Assembly: GCF_026151205.1 (NCBI RefSeq)
Contig: NC_087082.1
Location: 7,943,908 to 8,007,907 of the forward strand
Source of the DNA: Bolinopsis microptera
Taxonomy: Eukaryota; Ctenophora; Tentaculata; Lobata; Bolinopsidae
Length of the DNA stretch: 64,000 bases
Direction: 5' to 3'
Shown: positions 21,719 through 33,343 of the stretch, in pieces
Layout: each line of letters begins with the position of its first letter
Numbering within the stretch: the stretch's first letter is position 1
Program-made: the position numbers and the translations under genes
The notes under the pieces: model-generated
The model's database searches: none
Told to the model about the DNA's origin: nothing
Seen by the model: only the letters and a program-made list of their open reading frames with translations

Positions 21719-22097
21719 ACATTCGAGTACATACTTCTACCACAGTATCATCGTCCTTTGATGTTGTTTTTAGGCATCTTGTACATAGATATTCATCATC
21801 GCTTTCACTCAGTTTCTTGTATTCTGTTTTACTGATCTTCAAGCAAGTCCTATGATGCCATGAGTGACATCTTTCGCATAGCAGGCCATCGTCATACTCA
21901 GTCACTTTAAGATCGCATATTGGACAAGTCTCGGTAAGTGTCCTCAAATCCTTGATTGCTTGAGAGACAGTTTTATTTGTTTCTTCTGGGTCTGTACATT
22001 GATCTGGATTAGAAAGCTTACTAGAATCGGTATTTTTGTTCTCAACTGATTTAGATCTGGTTTTCATCATTTCCAACCCAAAAACGGGGACCACCAC
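21648..22097 (-). CDS. PHD-finger N-terminal part of the retrotransposon protein
   Basis: A C4HC3 PHD finger is visible: CPICDLKVTEYDDGLLCERC, then HSWHHRTCLKI and a final CTRC. PHD fingers bind histone tails and occur in some non-LTR elements. The frame overlaps the RT frame by 71 bp. At 21711-21722 the sequence has a tandem TGTA; one unit fewer would put PHD and RT in one frame. A programmed frameshift at this point is the alternative. The likely functional start is the MMKTRSK methionine pair. Confidence 0.82.
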   Translation of the reverse strand: MVVPVFGLEMMKTRSKSVENKNTDSSKLSNPDQCTDPEETNKTVSQAIKDLRTLTETCPICDLKVTEYDDGLLCERCHSWHHRTCLKISKTEYKKLSESDDEYLCTRCLKTTSKDDDTVVEVCTRMYVCARKFISINQRRGKGVLFPRS

Positions 22098-22804
22098 TGT
22101 TTTCCGAGTCGATTACCAACAGGAGCTGTAGCTTACCGCTGACAGTCCCTAATGGATGCGAGTCTCCTTAACAGTAGTGGATCCGAATTTGGGATCTGAT
22201 GGAGTAATCTCGACACCAGAGGGTTTTACAGAATATTTCGGTATAGTGGTTTTATTATAATAAAATAATTTGTGATATGTGTACAAGTGACACTAAAAAA
22301 TGTACAAAATACACAATTTTTACTTTACACAAAAGTTTGGTTTACATTTACTAACTACAGTGTACAGCGTACATGAAAAGATAACTTACCGAATTGTTTA
22401 ATACTAAATACATATTAAGTCTGACGTTGTTCAATGAATTAGCCACGAAAATGTTCAAATTGTGCAGGACTACAATGAACATTTTGCTGAGTTTCTCCAG
22501 ACGGCTTTTATCGGAGTGCAGGTTATTTACTAGGTTATGCACAAACCAGGCCAACATTTTTGTTTTGTGTCAGCCGCGCTACCAGGTTGTAGAGTATGTT
22601 CAATATTTTTTAAAAAATCATACACAGTTACTAATATCAGAGTCCAATCTAGATATATGCAAACGTTAAACACCACAGTTGAGCCGTCAAGTACCGTTTA
22701 AGTGAACAACGAGACACAAGCTTTAGGTGTAATTTTGTAAATCACTTTTATGGATGGATGATTTAGTAAATTGTTGTAGAAAATCACAAATATATCGTTA
22801 TGTC

Positions 22805-23030
22805 ACGCGAGTAATTTTTGTCGGCGAGGCGAGGCCCAATAGCGCGGCGAATGCCCAGTAGCGCGGCGAATGTCGCCGATCTAGTGGTTGCGAGAATTAG
22901 CATAATTGAGTGCGCGGCTCGGCACAGTAACGCATCGCGCTACAAGGCCCAGTGGTGCATCTCACCGCAATCTACCGTTGTTGCGAGAAGATGCGCGGCG
23001 CAGCCCAGTAGTGCATCGCGCTACAAAAAT
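22805..23030. repeat. GC-rich dispersed repeat (CGCATCGCGCTACAA family)
   Basis: Several degenerate copies of GCGCGGCNCAGTAACGCATC followed by GCGCTACAA are packed here. Another copy lies at about 24770-24865. The GC content is far above the surroundings. It could be a SINE or a MITE end; no promoter boxes or tail were found to decide. Confidence 0.55.
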
Positions 23031-23449
23031 TAATATAATATTAAACAATTCCCTGGGTGGCAATAAAAATTAAACCATGGCGGTTTAAGTGAATTGTAAA
23101 ACATCAAGCTCATCAAGCTTTTTATACGGCCCCAACGTTAATGTGGCTCTTGCTATGTGTTGGTTCAGCCGAATTAATTATTATGTAATCAAGTTTATTT
23201 TTCTCTTTTAGTTAGTTGTCATGCGGCCAAACATTAAGCAACTTATATTGCAGTTCCATTTATCAATTAGTATATCAAAATATGTCATTGTAATTTTGCA
23301 TGGCTGAAATGTAACGCTTGATTTATATATATAATAATTAATTGAATTTTCAAATAAAAAAATTATCGCGCGCGTACCGCGTTTAAGTTAATTATTAAAT
23401 TACGTTACGTGACACAATTCAGCCGACTAGCGGACACGGCCCAGCTAGG

Positions 23450-24630
23450 AAACCCTACCGGCTGGGGTATATCTCCAAAAGTAAAATAGATAGAACCTTC
23501 CGGTTTTCAACAAAATGTCCGTCTCGTAAATTTAAAGGAGGCTCCCCAGGAGCACAATTTGGGACAGCTTAGATTCTGAATTAAACCGAAAAGTTTGATT
23601 TTTGGCTAAATAAAAGATCGCCGCTTTTAAACTTTGCAAAGTCATGTCGTTGTCATAATTACTAAACTAAATGCAGCGTGCGAAAGGTAAACTCGATGTG
23701 ACGCGCGACGCCAAATAACGTGCTGTTGAAAATCTATCACCTCTAGCGAGCCCAGCAGGCGGTAAGGTTTTCTAGGTAGGCGAGAGAGCTGAGAGTTCAT
23801 AGTTCAGCTGCAAAAGAAAGCAGAAGGAAGGGGGGGATGGAAGGTGGGGGGGGGAGTTGCAGGGAGGTAGGGGGATGTTTTGCGATATAAGACTTATAAT
23901 TTCGGCGGAAAATGTATGAAGTTTTAAAAGTCGATTTTGAGGACGAAGATCGCGTTTTTACCTTTCTATCCAGGAGGCCCTTTCTTGTTGGCGAAATTCT
24001 CTATTTTCTTTTGATATTTTAAAATTGAAATTTGACTTGATTGGTGGAAAGTTATGGTTTGTCAAAGTGATCAACGTTTTAAAATGAAGCGCAAATTCTT
24101 TTAAACGCGCGTAGGTTCGGCCCAGGAAACCCTACCGGCTGGGGTATATCCAGGAAGCCCTTTCTTGTTGGCGAAATTCTCTATTTTCTTTTGATATTTT
24201 AAAATTGAAATTTGACTTGATTGGTGGAAAGTTATGGTTTGTCAAAGTGATCAACGTTTTAAAATGAAGCGCAAATTCTTTTAAACGCGCGTAGGTTCGG
24301 CCCAGGAAACCCTACCGGCTGGGGTATATCTCCAAAAGTAAAATAAATAGAACCTTCCGGTTTTCAACAAAATGTCCGTCTCGTAAATTTAAAGGAGGCT
24401 CCCCAGGAGCACAATTTGGGACAGCTTAGATTCTGAATTAAACCGAAAAGTTTGATTTTTGGCTAAATAAAAGATCGCCGCTTTTAAACTTTGCAAAGTC
24501 ATGTCGTTGTCATAATTACTAAACTAAATGCAGCGTGCGAAAGGTAAACTCGATGTGACGCGCGACGCCAAATAACGTGCTGTTGAAAATCTATCACCTC
24601 TAGCGAGCCCAGCAGGCGGTAAGGTTTTCT
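23450..24630. repeat. nested direct duplications (325 bp and 180 bp)
   Basis: A block of about 325 bp at 23450-23774 (beginning AAACCCTACCGGCTGGGG) recurs at 24307-24630 almost unchanged. Between them a 180-bp unit is tandemly duplicated (about 23970-24149 and 24150-24329) with identity over at least 120 bases. The layout indicates recent unequal exchange or an element inserted twice. No coding sequence is seen. Confidence 0.85.
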
Positions 24631-25775
24631 GGGGGCCTGGACATGAATTTGCAAAGTAAAGTTAAAGCTGCACAAATTGGTTTTGGTGATTGAAAAAAAC
24701 CTTGGGAGAGGATGGATGAGCGGGAAAAAGAGTGAAGGGATGGAGGTTAATTGACGATGTCAATTCATCGCAGCTCGGCGAGGCACAGTAGCGCATTTCG
24801 CCGATCTAGAGAAGCCTCATTGTATTGAGTGCACGGCGCGGCACAGTAACGCATCGCGCTACAAATAGGCTTGGGAGGTTATGCTGAGAGTGAAGGAGAA
24901 CATTGAAAAAGAGAGGGGGTGCAATTGTAGGTTCTCTGGAGATGCAGAGCAGGTGGGGTGAGTAGAGAAAGCTCGTAATCAGTAATGAAGACGGATTTGA
25001 GCTGGCATATACTTTTAAAGTATGGTGACTTTGTTATACGTTGTATGTTGTATGACCCCCGCGGTGGGTTGGGAGTCGAGTCCCCCTTGTAGGTTTACAA
25101 CCTACCAGGACACGCGCCGAGTTGGACTCGTCGATGGTCCTGATGTATATGATGTATGGAACAGATATTTTAAATTACGAGTATCACCCGTTGCCAAAGT
25201 CCCCCTGGGATCATTTCGTTCGGGATTCCCCTCAGTGCAATTTCACAATTTAAGTCAAAATTTGAGAGATTATAACAAAATACAAATATGGGTCAAATTT
25301 ATATTCTCTGAAACACCCTTGCGCGCAGTGCAGTGACTTGTATGCGTCGTAATTAGCTCGTATTCAGATTCGATTTGTAGGTTTATAACCTACCAGCTGA
25401 CGCGCGCCGAGTTGGACTTGTCGACAGTCTTAATATATGGAACAAATATTTTACGAGTATCACCCGTTAAATTCAGATTTGAACAATTTTGAAGCCAAAT
25501 TAAGTTATTTGATTTAGATTTGAATAAATAATATGGACACAGTTCGAAAGTAATTTGTCTACTAAATAGTATTGTGAAATAATGAACAAAATTGGTTAAA
25601 ATTTGCCATAGATGTGACAAAAAACTACGCACAGAATTGAATATTTCTCCATCAATGCGTGAAAATTTTTGAGTTCAACATTAAATATTTTAGCTTGGTA
25701 ATTGTAATACTCAATTTTTTAAAGCCTTATCCGATTACTAAGTATTTTATTTATACGACAGTATAAATGGTTTTT

Positions 25776-25846
25776 GAATATTTGCTAAATTAAAATAACA
25801 ATAGGAGTAGCCTACTCCTATTGTTATTTTAATTTAGCAAATATTC
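25776..25846. repeat. 71-bp perfect palindrome
   Basis: Two 35-bp arms meet at a single central C (25811). The arms read outward from GGAGTAG/CTACTCC through ATTGTTATTTTAATTTAGC. No mismatch was found. A direct echo (CCTACTCAGTAGG) follows at 25846. Confidence 0.85.
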
Positions 25847-25928
25847 CTACTCAGTAGGAACGTCAAAAGTCTTGCGCTTATTTTAGTCCCAAAATATATC
25901 CTAATCATTAACTTCATAAAAATTATTG

Positions 25929-26035
25929 TATCACGTTGTGACACCCACGTTGTGACACCCACGTTGTGACACCCACGTTGTGACACCCACGTTGTGACAC
26001 CCATGTTGTGACACCCACGTTGTGACACCCACCCT
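25929..26035. repeat. 14-bp tandem array (CACGTTGTGACACC)
   Basis: About eight copies of CACGTTGTGACACC follow one another, one with a C-to-T change. The open frames across it (GCHNVGVTTWVSQR) are by-products of the repeat. Confidence 0.9.
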
Positions 26036-27764
26036 TAATTTATCGTCCTGACGATACAGGGGGAGCCGCGCACTTCGTGCGCGGCGGGTCATACAACGTA
26101 TGACGAAAAAAATCACTGAAAGTGATGTCTACACTTCCCAAATCATTTAGCGCAATTCAAGGGTTCATAGCCAGTTTTTAAGATCAACTTCAATATCATT
26201 GTTTGTAGTTAAGACATAATACTAAAAGTAAATCATAAATGAGTGGTGCCTCCGTCTCTTTCATTTTAAAAATATAGCATGTACCTGATTCGATGATAAG
26301 CATGATGACTGATAAGCCGATAAGTAGACATCACACCCACGCTAACACATTCGCAGAGGAGGACGAATTGGCAAAGTTCAGCAAATTATATAACTGAAAC
26401 ACAAGGACATTTTGTATCTAGATCTCAGTTGTAGGTTTTCAACCTACCAGGACGCGCGCCGAGTATGGAACAGATATTTTACGAGTATCACCCGTTAAGA
26501 TCTCAGAAATGTATTTTTTCAAATGTTAGAAAGGGGTATAATTTTTCATCGCCTGATACTCCTGTAAACTAAAATGGTAGTTTTGGTTTTCTGTGTGCCA
26601 TTTTATATTTACCTTCTCTCGATGACTTGGATCTACTTATTTTATCGCTTTAAGACTAAACCTATCACTGCTGTTAGCAGACAACCTAAGGAAATACGGC
26701 TATTATATATCACGAAAATAAGGATACGAAAATAAGGATACGAAAATAAGGATACGTCGAATGTCGATGGCAAGCAGTAACATTCAATTGCAACGTGCTT
26801 AACAATCACTTTATGTGATGAACAATTTTGATGTGGTTACAATATATAAAATTAAGAATGTATCACGTCAGTGATACAGAATTTGGAATATTAAAAAATA
26901 CATTTAGTTAATATAGGCGAAATGTTGAAATAAATATGAAAGCTACGCACTACATGACACATTACACCTGAAAAGTGTACACACCATCAAACGTTGACCC
27001 CTTTCTCACAATTCTCCGACCCAACTTATCTGATATGATGTGTTTCAAATATGCGCCAGAAAATGTCTAGATACAAAATTGTAGGGTTCAATTAAAGCTT
27101 GTTAGATATTGTATAATATTAAATTGACGTCAGAAAAAATGCACGGGCACACGGTGCATGAAGTTTCAGTTTGATTGCCTCTATTACTTCTTTTCTTTTA
27201 TCTTTGATATCTTTGAACTAAATCTTTAACAGAATGATATTTTGATTTTCAGGAGATCAAATTTTTACATAAAATATTTTATTGGTTTCAGAAATTCTTT
27301 TTATTAATTTTGAAGTAAATCCCGATTTACCGAAGCTCTCATGGAAATTCAAGTTCCAGTTCAGTGAGTCGATGGTACTAGTAAATATCAGTGTTGTACA
27401 ACTCGGTAGTACTAGTAATATCTTTAAAATTCGTAGAATCCGTAGTTTTCTTGGAAATGTAAATATAATTTAAATTAAATTCGCAATTAATTCGGTCACG
27501 GTGTATAATTAATCGAAATAAGCGAAGGCACTCAAAACAGCAGCCAGCATAAATAGAAAAGCTCTCAATAAAATCTTAGCTAGCCGGATGGCAAAGATAT
27601 ACTGTCAAACCTCAGAAACGGCATATCTCTTATATCAATTGTCAAAAGTGCGGTTGTTCTGCCGTTAGAACTCGGCACCAGGCTATTTGTTACATTTTCA
27701 AAGAAACAAAATATACTCATCGAAATCAAAAAAGTTTTAAACCAGTCTTTCTAAATATTTTAAC

Positions 27765-29248
27765 TCAAAATTTGTCCAGAGACCAAGTGATGAGCTCCAA
27801 AACCAACAAGGCAAACTCTTGACAGAGCGGCTGAGAAGCCAAAACTGGAGCTGCACACTTGCCAACACCCATCTCCAACGACTGCAGTCTCGGTGCTACC
27901 TCAGTGCAGTTTTTGGCTCGGAGGTACTGGTAGGGCCGAACCATTTCATCATTTATCATGCAGTTTTGTGTGATGAGGCCAATGTAAAGCAGGATAATCG
28001 CGTCGGAGAGGATCTCAACAGAGCAGCTCACCAACGTTTGTCTCATCTCCACTCGGCGGGTTTGTGACAGATTAGTGATGGTTGCCGTGGAGTAGCCCAC
28101 TACATAGATGCAGCTGAGAATGAGGGACAGGACAAACGACAGATACGTGGACCCTATAACTGTCACTCTCCAGATATCCTCCCATTTGAATACTTCCTCA
28201 CATCCGCTCTCGGTCGGCTTGAAGTTAACAAGAAACATAGTGCCAGATAAGAATAAAGTAGTGGTCACAACCCACTGTCCCAGCGTTGTTCTAAGTAGCC
28301 ATTTGGAAAAGCCAACCTTGTGTCGCCGGAAGAAGAAGGGCCGAAAGATCATGACGTTCTGGAAGGAGTAGAGAATCGTGGTGAATATCTTGTAATCAAT
28401 GATGGCGACTCTAATCAAACTGGACACCGCACTAGCTACCGTCATGTACAGCAAGGCGCTCTTTCCCATCTCCTTACTAGCCACGAAGTAGGTTCCTTCA
28501 GAGAGAGCGAGCAAGGTTCCTACCACAACTATCCATATTGAAGATGAACATTTGGTTATCTTAACCACCGAATTGTAATTTTTTTTCTTCAGTTTGACTG
28601 TTAGTCCAACTAGTCCGATGATGACGAAGAAGACTGCGATTAACATGGTCCAATAGAAGAAATGTTCTTCGTAGAGTACCTCATATTCGGTGGTGGTGTT
28701 CAATTGGATCTCGGAGTAGGTTACCAACGTTTGTAGCTTCTTCCATGATGGATCGTCTTTGAAATTTTCCCTTAGATCGTTGTTGGAGAATTGTAGCACC
28801 ATGTTAACGTTCAATGATTCGTTTTTGTAGTGTATTCGAGCCATTCCATGCTCATGTAGCCAGTCAGTCAAGTCCTGAGAAAATCAACATTGGAAAATCA
28901 CAAAACAGCTTTCAAAAATCAAAATTATTAAACCTTCGTGATTCTTAAATGGTTGTTTTAGTACCTTACACAATACACAGTTAAACGATGCGATATTTCT
29001 AAAAAGATAAACATTTCAGGCGAATACAATTTTTCTTCTACAACATTGCTATCATTTTTTAAAGATGCACTTGTACAATGTACATTGCACATTGTAGATG
29101 AAAATTTGTCATTTACCCAATGTTGGATCATTACTCCATCCATTTCGATCCATAAGTCCATCTTTTCTGGAACTCCTTCGTTATCGAAATCTCCCGGTTC
29201 GATTTTGGAGAGAATGTCTTTATAAAGGTCTAGGAGTAGGTTTGTCAT
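27765..29248 (-). CDS. orphan seven-helix membrane protein, two exons
   Basis: Exon 1 is 29117-29248 and exon 2 is 27765-28875, joined in phase 0 by GT-AG sites (CATTGG/GTAAAT and TTTTCTCAG/GAC). The ~414-residue product has a hydrophilic N-terminal part with NES and NTT glycosylation sites, then seven hydrophobic segments; the first is WTMLIAVFFVIIGLVGLTV and the last LCQEFALLVLELITW. A DYKIF follows the third segment. It looks like a GPCR but I recognise no family. No signal peptide is seen, and a CCCTAG just before the ATG may be an acceptor, so an upstream exon is possible. Confidence 0.75.
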
Positions 29249-29365
29249 TTTTACCGTCTAGGGATATTTTATTAACGTAAATAGAGAGCTAGCTATTTTT
29301 CTGTCCGTCAGTAAAAATTAAATATAAAAGATTGGCCAAGAAATGAGAACTTTAGTTCCCAAAAT

Positions 29366-29690
29366 TTGGACCAACAAGTTGTATCAAAATCGCAAAATAA
29401 ATTAATAATGTTGTCTCTTGACACCACACATGTTGTCTCTAACATCGCCCCTGTTGATACTTTCGTACGAGCAGCTAGACTCCGATGGTTTGGCCATGTG
29501 GTGAGGATGCCAGAAGAAAGAATACCCAACTATCTTCTGCACTGGATCCCAAAGCATGGTAAAAGGTCACTGGTTGTCATGTGTCCAGGAGGATGCAGCA
29601 ATCTTCACAGAGGTGTCGATGACATCACGATAGAAGATGCAGAACAACAAGCTACAGACAGGGTTCACTGGATCACAGGAGGAGCTAAGT
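29366..29690 (+). pseudogene. LINE relic, C-terminal segment
   Basis: The plus strand reads APVDTFVRAARLRWFGHVVR, then MPEERIPNYLLHWIPKHGKR, a signature found after the RT domain of animal LINEs. A frame change after KRS separates it from a GVDDITIEDAEQQATDRVHW tail. The sequence stops at the start of the 10-bp arrays. Its continuation may be at 44899-44965. Confidence 0.75.
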
Positions 29691-29697
29691 GCAAAGA

Positions 29698-30107
29698 AAC
29701 TGCCACTAACTGCTACTAACTGCCACTAACTGCTACTAACTGCCACTAACTGCCACTAACTGCCACTAACTGCTACAATCGCGCCCACGCACTGCGCGCG
29801 CCGTTTGCAGCAGTTAGTGGCAGTTTGTAGCAGTTAGTGGCAGTTAGTGGCAGTTAGTGGCAGTTAGTGGCAGTTAGTGGCAGTTTTCAGCAGTGCAAAG
29901 AAACTGCCACTAACTGCTACTAACTGCCACTAACTGCCACTAACTGCCACTAACTGCCACAAACTGCCACTAACTGCTACTAACTGCCACTAACTGCCAC
30001 TAACTGCCACTAACTGCTACAATCGCGCCCACGCATTTGCGCGCGACAGTAGCAGTTAGTGGCAGTTAGTGGCAGTTAGTGGCAGTTAGTAGCAGTTAGT
30101 GGCAGTT
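29698..30107. repeat. left mirrored 10-bp array (TGCCACTAAC units)
   Basis: Runs of TGCCACTAAC/TGCTACTAAC lead into a GC-rich centre (CAATCGCGCCCACGCACTGC, then GCGCGCCG) and then into the complementary CAGTTAGTGG units, so each half is the mirror of the other. This happens twice; the second block starts at 29893 with the same GTGCAAAGAAACTGCC. Drosophila FB elements have comparable 10-bp subrepeats in their ends. Confidence 0.9.
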
Positions 30108-30188
30108 TTTATGCGCGTCGGGATTTCAAATCGAGCGCTCATCAATTTTTATAATAGCAAGTCCGCAGCGTTTAGAGCTGCATTGTTG

Positions 30189-30273
30189 ATTTAATAACTG
30201 GGCCGCGCTCAGCCTGTAATTCCGCCGAATCTCTATTCATTAATGAACATGATAGCCTGAGGTCCCCAGGTAA
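30189..30273. mobile_element. 85-bp MITE, GGTCCCCAGGTAA family, with 8-bp duplication
   Basis: The copy reads AACTGGGCCGCGCTCAGCC at its left and ends GAGGTCCCCAGGTAA. CATTGTTG flanks it exactly on both sides (30181-30188, 30274-30281). It is one of at least five relatives in the window. Confidence 0.85.
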
Positions 30274-30859
30274 CATTGTTGACTAAACCAGACTGTGCAC
30301 GTTACGTTGCGCTAGATGTCAATGTTGCAGATAGCGTATACGTTTTTAAAACTATGTTTTGATTTGATTTGACTTAACTTGTAGTTACTGTTAGTTTCGA
30401 CATTAAATATTTTGTTCTCGCATGAGTATATAAATGTTTGATACGAATTATGAAATGAGAAGTCGTGTATTGTGTATATTTATATCATATCCATTGAATT
30501 ATAATTATATTCATGGGACCAGCAAAAGCTCACAGTTAACAGCATTTGTTTTTATTTATGATAAGATGATAAGTTCGTTATGAGCAATTTTTAATTTAGT
30601 TCGTATCAGGCTAGGAGTCTAGTAATCGAGTTTTATTTGATAATAAAAAAAACTTCTCTACGGTATTAGGAAAACTGCTGTGATAGATCGGAGCGCAGCA
30701 AAAAATTTAATAGCTTGTCCTGAACCGAATTCTACCAAATATTATCACTACAAGTATAACACTTTTCGGATTTAGAAGGGTGCTGTCCAGACTATGAGTA
30801 TGTTAACAGTGCGCGGTGATATGATTGAAGCTGAAGTCAGCACTAAAAATTAAAGTAGA

Positions 30860-32210
30860 TATTATTATTAGAAAATATATGAATTTGGGACAAAATAATT
30901 TACTATCGAAGGAAATAAATATTAACTTTTTGATAAGAAAAGCGATTACTAACTTCAGTTACACAAACACTGCATGGCAATACGATTACAAATTGTTTAA
31001 ATGTTAAATCCGGGTATCGCTATTAGTATTGTGCTATTGTGCCAAAATTACAATATTATCTGGTCAATCGTAATCATTTGCAATTTGGAAGACCCCTCTG
31101 CTGATATGTAAACGACCCCTTATATTAACTTGATTGTAGCAAACCGCGTGATGTTTATTGATCATCAGTTCGATAGGACGATAGTTATGAGAAAAGCTAC
31201 AAAACTACAATTTCCATAACCAGTTTTAGAACTAAACGCTTGATTGAGGGTTCAGAACTTTATTTGAATAACAGGGCCTCCCACGGATTAAACAGTTTTG
31301 TGCGGAGAAAGAAGTGAAGAGAGTACGAAGCCAAAGAGTTCTCCGACAATTGTTCCATCTAGCATCACTGCAGCAACGCCAACAGCAAGCAGGGACTTAT
31401 CCATGCAACCTATACAACGCTGACCCAGAATGGACATGCCACGGTACCGCACTATAATATTTGCTTTGATTCTCCTTGATAGCACTAGCAGTAGCAGAAT
31501 TTGCTGCTTGTAATTTCTGGGCGTTGCTGAACCTGTCATTCCGCCCTATCTGCTATAGGCATATTTTTAATCGCCATAATATGTTCAATGTTAAATCAAT
31601 GTGTTTAACTTAATAAATACAAAAGCCTGAGCGAGGTACCGTTCCCAGGTAAATTCATCTTTGCAAGTTGAATTTGCGTTTCTGAAACCACTCTCTGCAC
31701 TGGTAATTGTATTTAAAAGGGAACACAAAATGATGTACGTGACCAAAATTATTCCCCGCGCGACGCAATTAGATTCTCTTTCAGCATTAAGTTTCAGTTT
31801 CTGGGTAATTCGCGCGTAAAATCATATTTGCACGTGTGCGTTCCATGTTCTCAGAATTAGGCAACGGTAAGTTTAATCTTTAACTTTAACTTTTTTGAAA
31901 CAGGTGTTGTTATTTCATGCTGGGAATCCCAAAAAGTGCTTGATCGGCCAGTTCATCATTGTGTCTCGCTAAATACTTGGCTTATAGTTTCATTATGCTG
32001 ATCGACTGATCATCACTGTGGATTGGGGATGGTATTCAACTGTTGAGGGCCTACTGTAACAGCCATTGATACGCTTATAGTTATCAGACAGCAACTAACT
32101 GATATCCAATGGATCTCAGCCATAGAACAATACAGGCTCAACGGTGGCTCGGAAAAGTATAATCTTCATGGTCTTATATATGATTTTGGTCTATTAGAAC
32201 GAGTTTTAAG
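30860..32210. repeat. left inverted arm of the 15-kb structure
   Basis: The arm matches the reverse complement of 43195-44572, for example ATATATGAATTTGGGACAAA and the segment around CAGGGCCTCCCACGGATTAA. It contains the tail of a LINE (reverse strand, near 32140). The stretch from 30274 to 30860 just outside it has no counterpart in the other arm and no gene. Confidence 0.88.
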
Positions 32211-32289
32211 TGAAATATATCCTCCAGAGATGATGACTAATAAAAATAATACTTCAGTTCGTGAAACTGACTTTTTAGATATTAGTCTT

Positions 32290-33240
32290 AGGCCCGTATT
32301 CACCAACCTTTAGGTCATACTTAAACAGCGTTTTAAGTATGAGGTCGCACTTAAAAAGGAGTTTAAGTGGCAAATTTTAAAATGGTATTCACCAAATTCA
32401 CGATTAAGTGTCACCCTTAATTTTTAAGGGTGACACTTAAAATCCCTTAAATTTGGTATTCACCAAATCAACTCACGCTTAAGTTGGTACTTAAACTCAC
32501 AGTTAAAACGGATATTTTTAAGGTACACCTATATCAACCTTAAACTACAGACCTCCTACTTAAAATATTACTTTCACAGTTTACATACGTAGCAGTCACA
32601 CATATACATCATGTGTTTGATATTTCCGACACGAGTTTTGATACTTTTGACCCTCACAAAAATTAAAATAGTTTGATGAGTAAATGTAATCGTTAAAATC
32701 TGTAGTTTATTATTTATTATATACTAGTGCCGTTTGGAACAAAGAAAAACCATAGTGTTTCAAGAGTAAAAGTAGTAGTAGCGTTTAAAAACAATCTTAA
32801 TAAAAATAATAAAAATTACGATAAATCCGTTATGTCTCCATTCTCAAGCTCCGCGAGAAGGCCAGCCGAGAAAGGCAGATCGGTAGAGGTGGCCGTTGGT
32901 ACCAGGTTTTCCCTGTGGGCCCTTAGAATCTCCAACCAAAGTTCGTGCCTTTCAGCCTGCTGCATTTGCATTTGCTGCATCTCAATTTGCTGAATTGCCA
33001 GAATCCCCTTCTTGCTTGATGAAGCTCTTCTGCCCGATCCTGCAACAGTTCTTCCCTATGTTTTGCCTTGGGTTGAAATGATGAGGTAGGAGAATTTCTC
33101 TGCCTCTCGTTCTTTACCTCCAACGAGGGTTTCCTCTTTGAGCTTGCTGGGATACCGATGCTCGAACTTGTTGCTGGAGTGCTGGGGCACTCTTCCTCCT
33201 CTTCGCCTATACATTCAAAAACTGGTCCAGTAAACCTTAT
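32290..33240 (-). pseudogene. Harbinger-like relic: terminal repeat plus Myb/SANT-partner fragment
   Basis: GGCCCGTATTCACCAA at 32291 and further TGGTATTCACCAAAT words with CTTAAGT motifs look like the end of a PIF/Harbinger-type element. On the minus strand at about 33120-32880 a glutamine- and charge-rich helix (LHQARRG, then QQMQMQQAERHELWLEILR after a one-base frame change) resembles the C-terminus of the Myb/SANT-like accessory protein of such elements. No DDE nuclease was found. The assignment is tentative. Confidence 0.45.
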
Positions 33241-33343
33241 TAATATTTAGACATGATAAGTAAAAGTAACTCCAATCATTTAAATTATTCGTCTGGTGTT
33301 TGTGAGATTTTTCCTCCAAATACTTTACCGGCTGATAAACATT

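Larger units (their letters stand above)
18616..22250 (-). mobile_element. non-LTR retrotransposon with PHD finger, RT and restriction-like endonuclease
   Basis: The element comprises a 5' leader, a PHD-finger frame (22097-21648), a long RT-endonuclease frame (21718-18827) and a ~200-bp 3' region with repeated TTTTGTTTTAC-like words near its end. There are no LTRs. The only lesion seen is a frame change at a TGTA tandem repeat (21711-21722). Both limits are approximate, because no target duplication was found. Confidence 0.85.
25088..26500. repeat. dispersed repeat family with GTAGGTTTACAACCTACCAG core
   Basis: Three copies share GTAGGTTNNCAACCTACCAG, a GCGCCGAG word, GGAACARATATTTTACGAG and TATCACCCGTTAA. 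They lie at about 25108-25195, 25375-25470 and 26427-26495, the last shortened. The GTAGGTT/AACCTAC part is a small hairpin. A GCGCACTTCGTGCGC hairpin near 26066 may be a related end. Confidence 0.65.
22251..27764. other. 5.5-kb region without genes, several repeat families
   Basis: No host gene was recognised. The stretch is occupied by the repeats listed separately and AT-rich sequence. Short open frames here have no family resemblance. Near 26715-26755 there are three copies of a 14-bp unit (ACGAAAATAAGGAT). Confidence 0.6.

Noticed and set aside
22818-23033. 71-codon frame rich in Arg/Ser/Ala
   Set aside because: It follows the GC-rich CGCATCGCGCTACAA repeat and has no other support.
25834-26116. 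Frames with GCHNVGVTTWVSQR repeats
   Set aside because: They are translations of the 14-bp CACGTTGTGACACC array.
27819-28541. Plus-strand frames inside the seven-helix gene
   Set aside because: They are antisense to a membrane-protein exon with clear splice sites and have no family resemblance.
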